Assembly (NCBI GenBank): GCA_020631735.1
Contig: CM036168.1
Coordinates: 100,708,036 to 100,772,035 of the forward strand
DNA from: Saccharum officinarum
Taxonomy: Eukaryota; Streptophyta; Magnoliopsida; Poales; Poaceae
Reading direction: 5' to 3'
Length of the DNA: 64,000 bases
The notes under the pieces are model-generated. The model worked only from the letters and a program-made list of their open reading frames with translations. It had not been told where the DNA came from and did no database searches. The translations under genes and the position numbers were made by a program. Positions 11,277 to 22,430 of this stretch are shown here, piece after piece; the first letter of the stretch is position 1; each line of letters starts with the position of its first letter.

Positions 11277-12430
11277 TAGCTCATCTTGAATTCATATGCT
11301 TTTTTCATGAAATGTCCGAAGTAAAATCTATATACCATCAATCATCATGCAACTCTTCAAGAGTTGTTTTCCCCCTCTCTCAATAATTTCAGGATCGAAA
11401 GAACGCATCCCCCTCTAAGTTTTAGAACATCTAACAAGTATATATTTAAGAATGTTAATAATCTAATGTGGGTGCATATGCACGCGTTGACATCTCCGCT
11501 TGCCCATCTTCTCTCTTCATCCCCACACCATCTCTCCTCCACCGAGCTTCATATCTGGCTTGAGCATCATGGCCTTGTCGCCACCCACAGCCGCAGCTAT
11601 CTCAAATCATAGGATTTAGCATCTTGAGTGCCCTTGCCTCTGCTGCGTCGGCTTTGGCAGGGTTGCTCCCATGCGCCATTTTCTCCTCCTAATGACCACT
11701 GCTAGCACAGTCTAACCATCCTCTCCTATGTGCCATTTTCTCCTCCTAACGACCACTATTAGCAAGCACAGTCTAATCGTCCTCTCCCATGTGCCATTTT
11801 CTCCTCCTAACGACCACTACTAGCACAGTCTAACTACCCTCCCCGATGACTCTTCTAAGCTCGGAAACCGTGGAAATCCTTTCCAATCCCTGAACTCTCA
11901 TGAAAATATGTGAAGTAAAAACTATACAATGAAACACTATGCGACTCTTCAAGAGTTTTTTTTCTCTCACAATACATTTCTTGATCAAAAGAACGCATCG
12001 CTCACTAAGTTTTAGAACAGCTAACCAATTATAGTTAAGCATGTTAATACTCTTGATTTCATGTGATGATTTAATGTGGGCTTTTAAACCCTTTGGTTTC
12101 TAAGAATGCCTCTTTGCTAAAAAACACAAATGGAATAAACATTTAAGGTATTTACTTCTAGATGCATATGCACACGTTAACATCTTCGTCTACTCATCTT
12201 CTCTCTTCTCCCCACACCGTCTCTCCCCGATGTTCCCTAACCGCCACTTCCTATCTAGCTTGGGCATCGCGGCCTAGTTGCCGCCCACGACCCTAGTTGT
12301 CCCTAATCACAACATCTAGCTTCTCGAGTGCCCCCTACATCTGCCGCCTATCATCGGCTTGGCGGGGGTTGCTCTCATCTCCTCCTAACGACGTCTCCAC
12401 TGCTAGCACAGTCTAACCGGCCTCTCCCGT
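11277..12430. repeat. Degenerate tandem duplication with nested ~60-bp units
   Basis: Blocks at about 11340-11650 recur in order at about 11935-12330: ACTCTTCAAGAGTT, then GAACGCATC...AAGTTTTAGAACA, then TGCATATGCACGCGTT-like, then CTTCTCTCTTC..CCCACACC, then GAGTGCC. Between them, a unit of about 60-66 bases (GTGCCATTTTCTCCTCC, GACCACT, AGCACAGTCTAA) is repeated three times from about 11670 to 11830, with a trace at about 12375-12425. No gene is recognised. The short minus-strand frames here have no motif. Confidence 0.75.
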
Positions 12431-12699
12431 CGCCATGCCGTGAACCAAAGAGGGTCCTAATAGTACCTAATGTTGGAGGGGCAAAGCAGAAAATGTCCTT
12501 TTCCCATTAATGAACGCATGAAAAACAAATAGGAAAGTGAATCATTAAAAAAATAAAAATAAAAAATAAAAGTGAAAAAAGGAATGCAATTATTATTTCC
12601 ACGCCTCTCGACGAGCCAAGGAGTGCGAGCAGCAATTAATTGCTACCTCAAGACACAGTCACTCTTGGCTTCAACGCCACTCTTGCTCAATTCCCCAGT

Positions 12700-13846
12700 G
12701 GAAGAGGAATAAATTCTTCGCCCACTGCCGCAAGAAAGGCACCTCCCCTCCTCTCCTCTGTTCTCCTCTCCTCTCCGCCCCTCGCTTCACCGCCGCCGGA
12801 AAAGCAGGTTCCATTCCATCCTTGTCTCCACTTGCCCGCGATTCCTCTCACCCTCGGGGGACGGAGAGGTTCGCTCGGCTCCTCACTCACTCTGGTATAG
12901 CGGCGGCGGCGGCGCCCTCCACTCCACTCCGGTCCGGTCCACTCCATGGTGATTTCCCCTTCCCCTTCTCCCTCTTTTGCGCGCGCCTGAGGTGAATTCG
13001 CGTTTACGCCGATTGCTTTGCTCGGGGAGAATCCTCGCATCTCTTCTCGGCCCGCGTTTTGGGTCTCGTCTCTTGTCGAGAAAAACCGCACCTTTTCGTG
13101 AATTTGGTGCCGCTGGAATTTCGTGTGTTCTTGTGGCAACTGCTGGGTTCCCGTAGATCTGCGTGGGGGAATGTTTCCGCGGAATTCGCGGCCGATGCGC
13201 CCGCGCGGAAATGCCTCCGTGTAATTTCATTCCCGTTTCTTGGAATTTGAGTGTTTGCCAGAATTAGGAGGTCAATTGATTCACTCGCTGCAGCTTTTCT
13301 CGGAGGAAATTCCTTATAATCCAGGCCATTTCTTTTTCTTCTTGCAGAACAGGACCTTGCGCTGGTGAATTCTCGAGCTGCCGCCGTCACATATGAGGAG
13401 CTGGAGGGTCGGGGAGAGCTCCAGCGTGTGGGTCAGCTTGGTCGCGGTGCCGACCAACCTCTCCATCGCAGCACTGGAATTCGCGCTCTGGAGCTCCGTC
13501 TGGTGCTTCCTGGCCATCTCCTCCACCAATTTCTGAGCGGGGATCTTCTTCTCTTCTCGTGCTACTACTATTGCCCGAGCACCGCGCCAAATCCGTGGAG
13601 CTGTCAGTGCAGTAGGCGACTGCTGTCGTGCCGGGGTAGTTGCAGCCAAGGGAACACGCCACCTTCTCCGAGTTGGAATTAGGTGCGGCCGTCCGCCTCA
13701 AAAGGCCTGGTTTGGTAGGAACTTTCGCTCGCCTACTCGCTGCCTGCTTCGGTGGTCCTCACTCGGTGATGGGGATTACTGGAATTGGGGTTGGAAGGAC
13801 ATTCTGATTGAATTGGTTGCGTGGGTTTCGTGTCCATTGGCTGAGG
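12700..13846 (+). promoter_or_regulatory. Probable promoter / 5' leader of the RBR gene, possible leader intron
   Basis: A GC-rich, pyrimidine-rich stretch (CTCCCCTCCTCTCCTCT at about 12745) precedes the coding start, as in many grass gene leaders. A GTGATTTCC at about 12947 and TTCTTGCAG at about 13346 could bound a leader intron. Frames here overlap on both strands without motifs, so I do not call them genes. The transcript start is not determined. Confidence 0.4.
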
Positions 13847-14573
13847 ATGGAGGAGAGGGTATTGTCTGAGGCAGCTTCGAGAGGCGAGGATGACTTCAGG
13901 AGCTGCTGCGGGGACGAGGAAGAGTGGGAGGACACCGAGGAGTCGTTCACCGCCGGTGTCGCGAAGGGGGAGCTCGATGAGGCCTCGGTTCGCCTCTTCT
14001 TCAAGGGCGTGTCGAGCCCCGAACCGGAGGGGAAGAAGCTGTCTGGGATCGGGGTCGTGATGGAGAGGTCGCCCGGGGTGCCTGTTCTTAAGGTGCAGAA
14101 GAAGCTGGATTTCTATGTGGAGGAGCTGGTGGCTGAGCACCTCGCGCTCATGGATGGTCTGCTCGTCGCGCTGCAGAATGGGATCCGGAAGATCTTCGCC
14201 TTCACCAATTCGGAGAAGCTCTACTTTCAGGTAAGAATTGGTGAAGCTAATGCATCTGGTTTCAGTCAGCACAATGTTTGTAGCAACGCTTTTTTTATAC
14301 ATATTAAAATTTATATCGCCTTGTTCTTCTTCAAGAATATATCAACAAAATCATGCACTTCATATCTGCAGATTTCATAGGCTCAATTGTAACTCTAAAT
14401 GACTGAAAATATGCCCTTTAGAAAATCTTGATTCCATGTTGTTTAACAGTGGAGAGTGGCTGTGAACCAAGACCTCAATGCCTCATCAGGGCCGTCTCAA
14501 TAATTTTGAGGGCCTTCGGGCAATTAAGACATTAAGGGCCTAGTAACCTTATAATATTTTAATATGACGATTG

Positions 14574-14632
<59 letters not shown>

Positions 14633-17600
14633 TACTATTAATAAGAGATAACTTGTAGTATATATTTAGTTCATAAAAAAACGACAATACATCGAAAGAA
14701 GCTTAAAGAACCATAAAATAACTTTTATGGTTACCTCAAATAAAATTATAGTGCTTCGGTGCTTTTTTTTTAAAAAAAAACTGACTTTGGGCATTTCTTG
14801 ATGTAAAACCTTCCAGAACAATATCGAGATCAATTTTATCCGAAACATCTCTAACATGTCCAAAAAAATGAAATTTAGAAAATTAGATCAAATCCTATGC
14901 CCCTATCAGGCTATCCCTAAAACTGATAAACTGAACTGCAACTGCAAGAACTTACTGGCTGCCGCAGTGCCGTCCGCTGGCCGATATGGTCACGGAGAGT
15001 TGGAGACAGACACAATTAAGGAAACGCCGGAACCTGCGTGTCGCCGTGCTGCCGTCACTGCGACCGCAAACAGGCGAAGCGACTCGCGACTCGCAAACAG
15101 AATAGGAAGGGTCACGGATCGAGACAGGCTCACGCGTGGATACGAAGAAGCAAGCAGCAGCCTGAAGCCCGCAGGATCAAATGGACTTATGGACCATATG
15201 TATTAGCCTGAACAGTGAATACGTGTACTACATAGGGGTATACTCATGGGCCCCCCAGCTCCATGGGCCCCCGGCCGTCGCACAGCCCGCCCTCCCCTAT
15301 AAGACGGGCCTGTGCCTCATTCAGCTTTCAAGTGTGCATACCATTTTTCTAAGCTCTTTTTTTTTGGCAGCAAATAGAAACATTACTCTTAAGGTGGTTG
15401 AATTCTTGCCTATAGTAGTTGTATTTTGATTTTTTCACCTCTTAGTGAATCCATATTGGTCAATTAACCATTCAAGTAGGCATAAGCAGATAACTACCCC
15501 CAGCTGGCAAGTTCAGTGTCTAATTGGTTATATGTACACATATTGCATGTTGCTGGTTCAACATTGTATGTTGAGTCTTTATGCTGGAAAACAAACTGAA
15601 ATGAAATGAGACAGTCAAATGCTCGAATAGCGGAGAATATGCAGGACTTGCAGCTGTACACACTCCATATATTGCTGTATATGTCTTCTGCAGTTTTATA
15701 TGCTATTAAAACTTTTGATCATAAAGCATAGATTGCTCGCTGACAATCATGCTATTTTGGTTCAATTGCCTCATTTTCTTCCTGTTGTGTATTTGTATCA
15801 AAATGAAATCTGTTCATCCTTTGGTAACTCAACATGTCCTTTTTCTTGTCTTTTTTTTTTGTGCTGACAGATAGCAGAAGCTGAAATTCTTGAAGACCAG
15901 CTTTTGGTAGCTTTAGGACACAGGATTCTTGAACTGGTGGATAAGTTGGAAGACTTTGATTTGATATTGCTTCCTAGCTTTGAACTCGAGAGGCCCTTGC
16001 AGTTGGCCAAAGAAGCTATAGGCATCAGATATCTATCTCCCTATGAGGTTGCTACCTGCCCGATTTGCCGTGAGGAGAAACTAGGTTCTCAGATGATCAA
16101 GGCAGGTTGTTCGCATACATATTGCTGTAATTGCCTGACTGGGTATGTTGAAGAGAAGCTGCTGACCTCAAAGCTTCCCATAAGGTGCCCACAATTAAGG
16201 TGTAAATATCTTATTTCCGCTAGTGAGTGTAAATCATTCCTTCCAGTTAGCAGCTATGATTACCTGGAGAGAGCATTTGCAGAAGCTGGCACCTCAGAAA
16301 TGGAAAGATTTTATTGTCCCTTTCCAAATTGTTCAGTGCTGTTAGACCTTAGTCAGCACTTCTCTAGGGCAAGTTCATCAAGCCAGTCAGAACTCAGTTG
16401 TATCGAGTGCCCGGAATGCCATAGAGATATATGTATCAACTGTGGAGTGCCATGGCACATCATGATGGGCTGTGATGAGTACCAGAGCTTGCCTGCTGAG
16501 GAAAGAGATGCTGGAGACTTATCTTTGCATCAGCTTGCACAAAACAATAGGTGGAGGCGTTGTCAAAGATGCCGACGTATGATTGAACTAACACAGGGCT
16601 GCTTCCATATGACTTGCTGGTATGCTCTCTGTGTATATCTATATCCTCTGATGCATGTACTGTCTAAAGAAAACTAGTCAATTTATGCATAGAAGTGAGC
16701 TGTCCTGTTGTCTAAAGTATCCAGCTCCTGAATTGAGGTAATCCAAATGCTAGTGATTATGTTTTAAAAGTACAGTAAACATTCCTGATTTTCTTTGACT
16801 ACTAATTCAATAATGATAGTTTTCCAAAATAAAAGGAAATGTGTTAGGTCCTTATATTGTGTCAGTCCGCCATGTTCTCACATCTCTTTGAAAGGCATGG
16901 TTGCTTGCATGAAAATGTTCAGATTCAGTTCAGATTGTGCAGTTGGTCTCCGTAATTCTGGTTCCCAAAAACAACACTGCAGTTTGTTGCATGATATAAG
17001 AAGCAACAAATCTTGTAGCTGATTTGAGTATAGGACCATGATTATGTTTCTCAAAATTAATATTCTGTTTGTATTGGTCATATCGAGTTTCAGCAACGTT
17101 ACTTCTTTTAAGTAGTGAAACATGTTTTGTGTTGTCGTCACACAGGTGTCCATTGCCATTAAAACGCATGTAGTGAAGAATGTTTTATTCATAAATACAT
17201 GTGCTACTCTTTATCTTGGTGCTAAACGTCACTTGTGCAGGTGTGGGCACGAGTTCTGCTACTCCTGCGGCGCTGACTATGCTAGTGGTGTACAAACATG
17301 CCAATGCGTGTTCTGGGACGATGAAGCCATGGAGGCCTCCTCCGCTGAGCGATCCACCCAAGCAGCATCCGAGATCTGGGCATGGGACACGTTCGACTGC
17401 ATGCCGACTGCCGTGGAGGGGTACTCGGAGCAGGAAAGGGCGCAGCTGGCGCTTATCCAGAGGTTCCTCGCCGGGGGGTTTAACCTGGGAGACAACCACA
17501 GCCCCAACCCCTGCCAGTCGCCGCCACGCTGCGCCGACTCGTACATCGTCGACACCATGAAGGACCTCCACCAGCTCCCGTGGCTCGAGCGGTTCGTGTC

Positions 17601-17640
17601 GGTGATCAGCGACACCTACAACGATGACTACATCCAATGA
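13847..17640 (+). CDS. RBR (RING-IBR-RING) E3 ubiquitin ligase with N-terminal RNase H-like domain
   Basis: Exons 13847-14230, 15871-16619 and 17241-17640, joined in phase with GT-AG borders, give 510 residues. Exon 1 encodes a fold resembling the RNase H (RVT_3-like) module of some plant RBR proteins (LFFKGVS ... GIGVV ... AEHLALMDGLLVAL ... FTNSEKLYFQ). Two of its usual acidic residues are replaced (Lys in FFKG, Asn in TNSE), so nuclease activity is unlikely. Exon 2 holds RING1 (CPICREEKLG ... CSHTYCCNC), the IBR (YCPFPNC ... CPECHRDICINC) and the start of RING2 (CQRCRRMIELTQGC). RING2 is completed by exon 3 (CGHEFCYSC). Cys372 in TQGCFHMTC sits where RBR ligases carry the catalytic thioester cysteine. 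The family takes ubiquitin from an E2 onto this cysteine and passes it to a substrate. Plant relatives include the RSL1/RFA ABA-receptor ligases (family knowledge); orthology is not established. Confidence 0.9.
14487..15312. mobile_element. hAT-like non-autonomous element (826 bp) in intron 1, TSD TGCCTCAT
   Basis: Left end CAGGGCCGTCT at 14487, right end AGACGGGCCTG ending at 15312: 11-bp inverted ends with one mismatch. The 8-bp direct repeat TGCCTCAT lies at 14479-14486 and 15313-15320. An 8-bp duplication and a CAGGG-type end fit the hAT superfamily. Inside is a (TA)n tract at 14576-14629, and no transposase. It lies wholly within intron 1 of the RBR gene. Confidence 0.9.
14576..14630. 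repeat. (TA)n microsatellite
   Basis: About 27 uninterrupted TA dinucleotides inside the hAT-like insertion. Confidence 0.97.
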
Positions 17641-18240
17641 GTGAAGAGAGACAGTTATAGATAGCAGTAAAGAAACGGCACGTACCGAGTTCTCCGTTCA
17701 GAATAATAATATGTTTCCATGCCCCTGTTGATAATTGACGCAGGGAAAATGATATGCTTTCGTCATAAATACACTGGTGTTGTTTCCCCATTGTATGGTA
17801 ACCTTTGGTGTTAGTGCATCAGCAAAAGAGTTCTCCATTTACAATCTCGGTTATATGGCTGTCTATTTCTTTCAAGTGAGTAATATATATCTTCGAGCTT
17901 TCTGAAATCACTCGTTTTGAATCAAATCTGCAGCATGAGCAACTGCCTATATGATGCCTGTCGTTCATTCACATAAGTCGCATCATTATGTTCTGTTGAC
18001 GAAGGTTTTATTTTCGTGAATAACATACAATATTTTTTTATTTGCTGGGCGCCGTAGTTTTCAACGTCAGATAACTTCGAGCAACTGGTCTATTCGCAAA
18101 GGTGCATGCAATCTTCAGAAATAAGAAGACAAAATAAAGATAAGGCTGTGGTGCCTCCATTATCCATACAAAGTTTCTAGGATCCATCCAGTTATTGATC
18201 AAAACTGATCTCCTGTCCACTCAAACTTAAAGGCGATTTT
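17641..18240. other. 3' flank of RBR gene with segment repeated at 49.5 and 50.9 kb
   Basis: The first part is the probable 3' untranslated region of the RBR gene. From about 17830 to 18200 the sequence resembles 49530-49900: AAAAGAGTTCTCCA, AGCTTTCTGAAAT, TTCGCAAAGG-like, then CTTCAGAAATAAGA...ATAAGGCTGTG. No coding sequence. Confidence 0.65.
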
Positions 18241-18255
18241 TCACTACAGTTAGCT

Positions 18256-19240
18256 TTGCATGGCGTCGGTGTTTGGACCAGCGGTCCTAACCCCAACGAG
18301 TGAATGAGCGTTTGCGCGTATGAGATCCGGATGGTGTGCAAGAAAAACACAAACGATTTATACTGGTTCGGGCCGAAGAATGCCCTACGTCTAGTGGGGA
18401 GAAGAGTCTTATATTGTCTTTATACCAAGGTGCTTGTAGTAGGGGGTTACAAGCTGGTGAGAGAGGGAGGAGCTCCCAGATCTCAAGATGTATCAGTGTG
18501 AACGATTGCTCGTAATGAGTCAAGTGGCGTATGGATTTTCTTTCTGTCCCCGGAATGGTCCCTGCCCTCCCCTTTTATAGACACAAGGGAATGCAGGGTT
18601 ACATGTATGCACTACGTGATGCCTTTGCTGCGAAGGAAGATCCGCGGTCTTCTGTAGTCGGTGGTGTACCACTGTTGGAGGAATGACTCCTGTCCTTGGA
18701 TGCTGTAGCGACGTGTCCTGTCGTACGTGGCTCTGTGGACGACGCAGCTACGACGCATAGAGTCGTGATTATCCCTGTGGCGATGCGCCTGTCCCTGCGG
18801 TTTGACTCGCATAGAGAGCCGAGGCCTCGGAGGCGTGAATCATGGCGTGATTTCACCTCGTTTGAGGGAATAGCGGCCTAGGACGGCGCCTCGTACGCCG
18901 CTCAAACCCGGATCGTGCGTATAGTGTCAGTATGGGTGGCACAGTGACCAGCAGCTCTTTCCTGTGCTGTTATGGGCGATGACATCGTGATTTGACTCTT
19001 GTCTTTCCTGGCTTGTCCGGTTGGTCGGCGCAGGGACGTGGGTGACATCACAGGGGGTATCGAGCGCGCCAATGGGAGAGCGGCATCAGAGGCTGGGGTC
19101 GGGTGAGTCGGAGGGCTTTCCGCGTCCGAGACTCTGTATCGGGGCCTCAGGCGAGGCGGGGAATCGACCTGTTGAAGGTTGCTGACCGAGCCGGTCTTAG
19201 GCGAGACGGACAACCGCAGCAAGCTTGTTCTAGGATCAGA
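18256..19240 (-). mobile_element. LTR-like fragment, probably Ty3-gypsy
   Basis: The motif TTTATACTGGTTCGGGCCGAAGAATG...CTACGTC and the CTATAAAAGGGGAGGGCAGG box (minus strand, about 18563-18582) are typical of long LTRs of grass gypsy elements, where the latter serves as TATA region. GGGCCTCAGGCGAGGCGG-like stretches toward 19150 also fit. The low-coordinate end (GTCGGTGTTTGG) resembles an LTR terminus, but neither exact ends nor a target duplication could be fixed. No internal domain is attached, so it is a solo or truncated LTR. Confidence 0.55.
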
Positions 19241-19431
19241 AGGCACTCTCATTATCATTGGTAGAGAAGAGAGGAGAATGGAATGGTGAGGTGTTAGCCT
19301 TAGGGCTCGTTCGTTTCCCAGGGATTCATACCCTGGATTTATTCCTACCAAGATCGCTTTACTAATACTAATTTATGTAACATCTCACCATTTAGAACAA
19401 TTCCTGATGGATTTCATTCTAGCCTAGTGAC

Positions 19432-19707
19432 TAGGGATGAAAAAGGATCGGATACGGACGGATATCACTGATATCGTATTTGTTTTCATATTTATGTCCG
19501 GATTCGGATTCGAATACGGATAGTATAAAAAATACCGGATAGGATATGATTGGATATCGACATCATAAATATGTGATTTAAATATTCGGATACGAATACG
19601 GTATCGGATGTTAAATATCCGGACTTGGATACGGACGGATTAAAACCCATCTAAACGGATTCGGTCTCGAATACGGTCGGAAAATATCCGTACCATTTTC
19701 ATCCCTG
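19432..19707. mobile_element. hAT-type MITE (276 bp), TSD CTAGTGAC
   Basis: Left end TAGGGATGAAAA, right end TTTTCATCCCTG, flanked by the 8-bp direct repeat CTAGTGAC (19424-19431 and 19708-19715). The inside is rich in GGATACGGA / GGATTCGGA motifs. It has no coding capacity. The end sequence and 8-bp duplication support a hAT origin. Confidence 0.92.
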
Positions 19708-20049
19708 CTAGTGACTCAACCCAGCCCCTGTAATAGCCCCCACAAACAAATTCATCATCTCCTTTGGGCCGCCAACCCCGCCGGCCTGCGATCTCCGCGG
19801 GCTGTAAACACTGTACCCCGAGGCCCGAGGCCCAGTTCAGATCGCTATCTCCAATGCCGCCAGCCTTGGGCAGTTCGATTCCCTGGCGGGCGCCCGGCGC
19901 TGACCGCGTGGCTATGCTGCAGGGGGAAGCCGGCGAGGGTGGAGGACGTCATGCCCATCGCCACGGGGCTCGAGCGGTAGGAGCTGGATGCCGAGCCCCA
20001 AGTGAGCCGGTCCGGTCCTTTTCCGGGGCTCCGTTGTGGGGCTTTGGAG

Positions 20050-20270
20050 TGGAGGCGCTGGGTCGCGTACGCAAGGGCGCCGCCATTATCCGCGCCAAGC
20101 GGGAGGCCGGCGTCGTCGAGCTGTGCGGCACGGTCGCTCCGTCAGGGGGGACGGACGTAAGCGCGCTCCGCGGCATGGACGACGACGAGGTCTTCGCCCA
20201 CGCCAAGAGCATCGCCGCACCCTGGACCTCCCGCCTCCGTCCTGCAGATGAACGTTGGCTGCCGACACTC
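20050..20270 (+). pseudogene. PDX1 (pyridoxal 5'-phosphate synthase) gene fragment
   Basis: A frame within 19764-20408 encodes ALGRVRKGAAIIRAKREAG followed by VSALRGMDDDEVFAHAKSIA. This matches the order of the conserved PDX1 stretch 'R.REGAAMIRTKGEAG ... IRALRSMDDDEVF.YAK.IAAP' (from memory of the family). PDX1 makes vitamin B6 from ribose phosphate, triose phosphate and ammonia. Only about 60 residues of the roughly 310-residue protein are present. Upstream and downstream sequence in the frame is unrelated to PDX1, and the conserved QL..LPVV strand is degraded. A captured or decayed fragment is more likely than a working gene. Confidence 0.65.
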
Positions 20271-20409
20271 ACACAAGGTGTTGGACTATATGTCTGGACA
20301 GGTGACTTACGAAACTTGGATTTATTTTCCATGATAACTACAATTCCACAACTGCATTTGTTTAGTCCGACTGGCATTGTTAGGGGTGGACTCCTTCGGC
20401 AGATTTGAG

Positions 20410-22430
20410 GCGAATTTGTCTCTCTGTGATGCATATAGTAGCAAACATCTTGCATACATTTATGTAATTCAGTGTGATGGAATGCTTTTGTTTCACTGTC
20501 AAATGTTAGGTCCAATCTCAATCTGTATGTTGATTTGAGGTAACATAAATGGATGTAGAGAGGATAATACTTCATTCCAGCGGCAAGATATGTTCTTTGG
20601 CATTCTGGACTGCACACGAGGGTTCAGACAACAGGCATGATGAACCAGTTGGTTCATTGTAATCAATTCCAGAGCAGGTTTCTAAATTTTAGCCAGATCA
20701 TGCCCTAAACCACACCCATCCCAATTGATCTGCCAAATTCGTGAAACCACTAAGATGTGTGGGAGCCATAGTATACCAACACAGTGTACCACCTTGCACT
20801 TATAAGCTCTGAAGATTCAATGCCATTTATATCCGCTTTGCACAACAGTATAGAGTTATTGAAGTGCCATCCTGAGCCAATGAATGGCCTACTCAATGAT
20901 AACGTATGCTCCACAATTCCCAGTCATATTGTGGATTTGTTTTATTGCTAGATATTAGATACTCTCCTGACCTGCAATGTTAGACTTAAAGATGTCCTCT
21001 TTTGATGAAGCCATATGTTTTTTTACCAACAAAATAAACCTGGTTTCTACATTTAACGCCACATGTTGGTGCAGGCAACTCCATATTTTGAAAATTTGAT
21101 AAATCTTATCTTATGTTAGAACTTAAAAAACTACTATTCTCTCTCTTGGTTTCCTCTATTTTGGGGAAATGACCTATCCTGTTTGCCTTAGTTCATTCTA
21201 CTAACCCTGCCAAAATTGTTCAACTGGGAATATTGGTTTGCAGGCAACTGTTTGTATTTCAAGTAATGTGTTGCCATGTCATTTCTCTAATCAATCTGTT
21301 GATGTCTCCTATTGCTGTTCCTTAGGTGCTACATAGGTAATGGGGTGCTGGTTGGAATATTTTGGCCTTCCTGTGGACAACAAAACCAGAGCAAAGGATA
21401 AGGTAGCATAATCAACATTGCTGTAAACCCACAAGCTAAACACTTAGGATCCAAAGCAAGGATTTTTTTCTGGCATGGTGAAGTTGCAAATTCTTACTTT
21501 GTTGTGCCAAATCTCCAGTTGTCCTAATGCATTGTGATACTTGTTCCATTATAGTCCAAAATGGCGTACAAATCCATCAGCATACGATGGGGCTGGGGAT
21601 CAACTGCTGTCCACATGGCTGAAGATTATATCAATGGATTATGGGCGTCATTAGGTACTAATTTTCTTGACTTGAATGGATCATTCTTAACCTGCATCTA
21701 CATTCTGAGTCTTGCCAAAAGGCTTGATCTCACACCTAATTGGAAACTGATATATGAAGGATACATTTATCTATCCCAACTTTATATCATTTGACAATTA
21801 TTGTTTGAAATAAACTTATAGACTCCCTTTCTCATATTTTGTTGAATTGATTAGAGGTCCTAAAGCGTAATTTAAGAACAAAGTTAATTTCTTAATGCTT
21901 CTAGTTCTGTTGCATGAACATGTTCTTGACATAGTTATGTTTGCAGTATACATTCCACTTTGGAGATGAGCCATTATATTTTCTTGCTACTTACTCACAA
22001 AAAATATGGCATAAATTTACGATTTGTTCAGACACCTCATCACAGTGAAGACTTTTTGTTATGTCCTTGTTTTCGCTGCATGGATGGCTTTCTTGTTACA
22101 ATCTGGTTTCAGTTTCTTTTATTCCCATCCTTTTTTTCATTTATTCTGATTGACATTATTGTTTTTGTTATTATATGCTTTTATTTATTTAGAATAGACT
22201 TCACCTCCTAGCTTGTTTTTCACCTCATGTAATGCACTGGAAGACACATTGGCATAACACTTCATAAGCCTTCCCCTAGAATCCTCATCAGTGATGTGTT
22301 CCTCATAGTTCAGAGTCAGTCGATCACATCTTCTCTCTGACCACAGATATTGGTTTCAGAATTATGACAGCCTCGTGAGTCGTGACAAATATGGCATGAA
22401 AGGAGGTTGTGTCTGTCACCACATCACCAA
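20410..22430. other. Intergenic stretch, nothing recognised
   Basis: Short frames such as 21561-21794 and 21960-22211 show no family motif. Composition is intermediate AT. I see no transposon ends, RNA gene or repeat array. Confidence 0.5.

Noticed and set aside
12640..13701. Several long frames on both strands before the RBR gene
   Set aside because: GC-rich leader sequence with mutually overlapping frames and no motif. The coding start at 13847 joins cleanly to the RBR exons.
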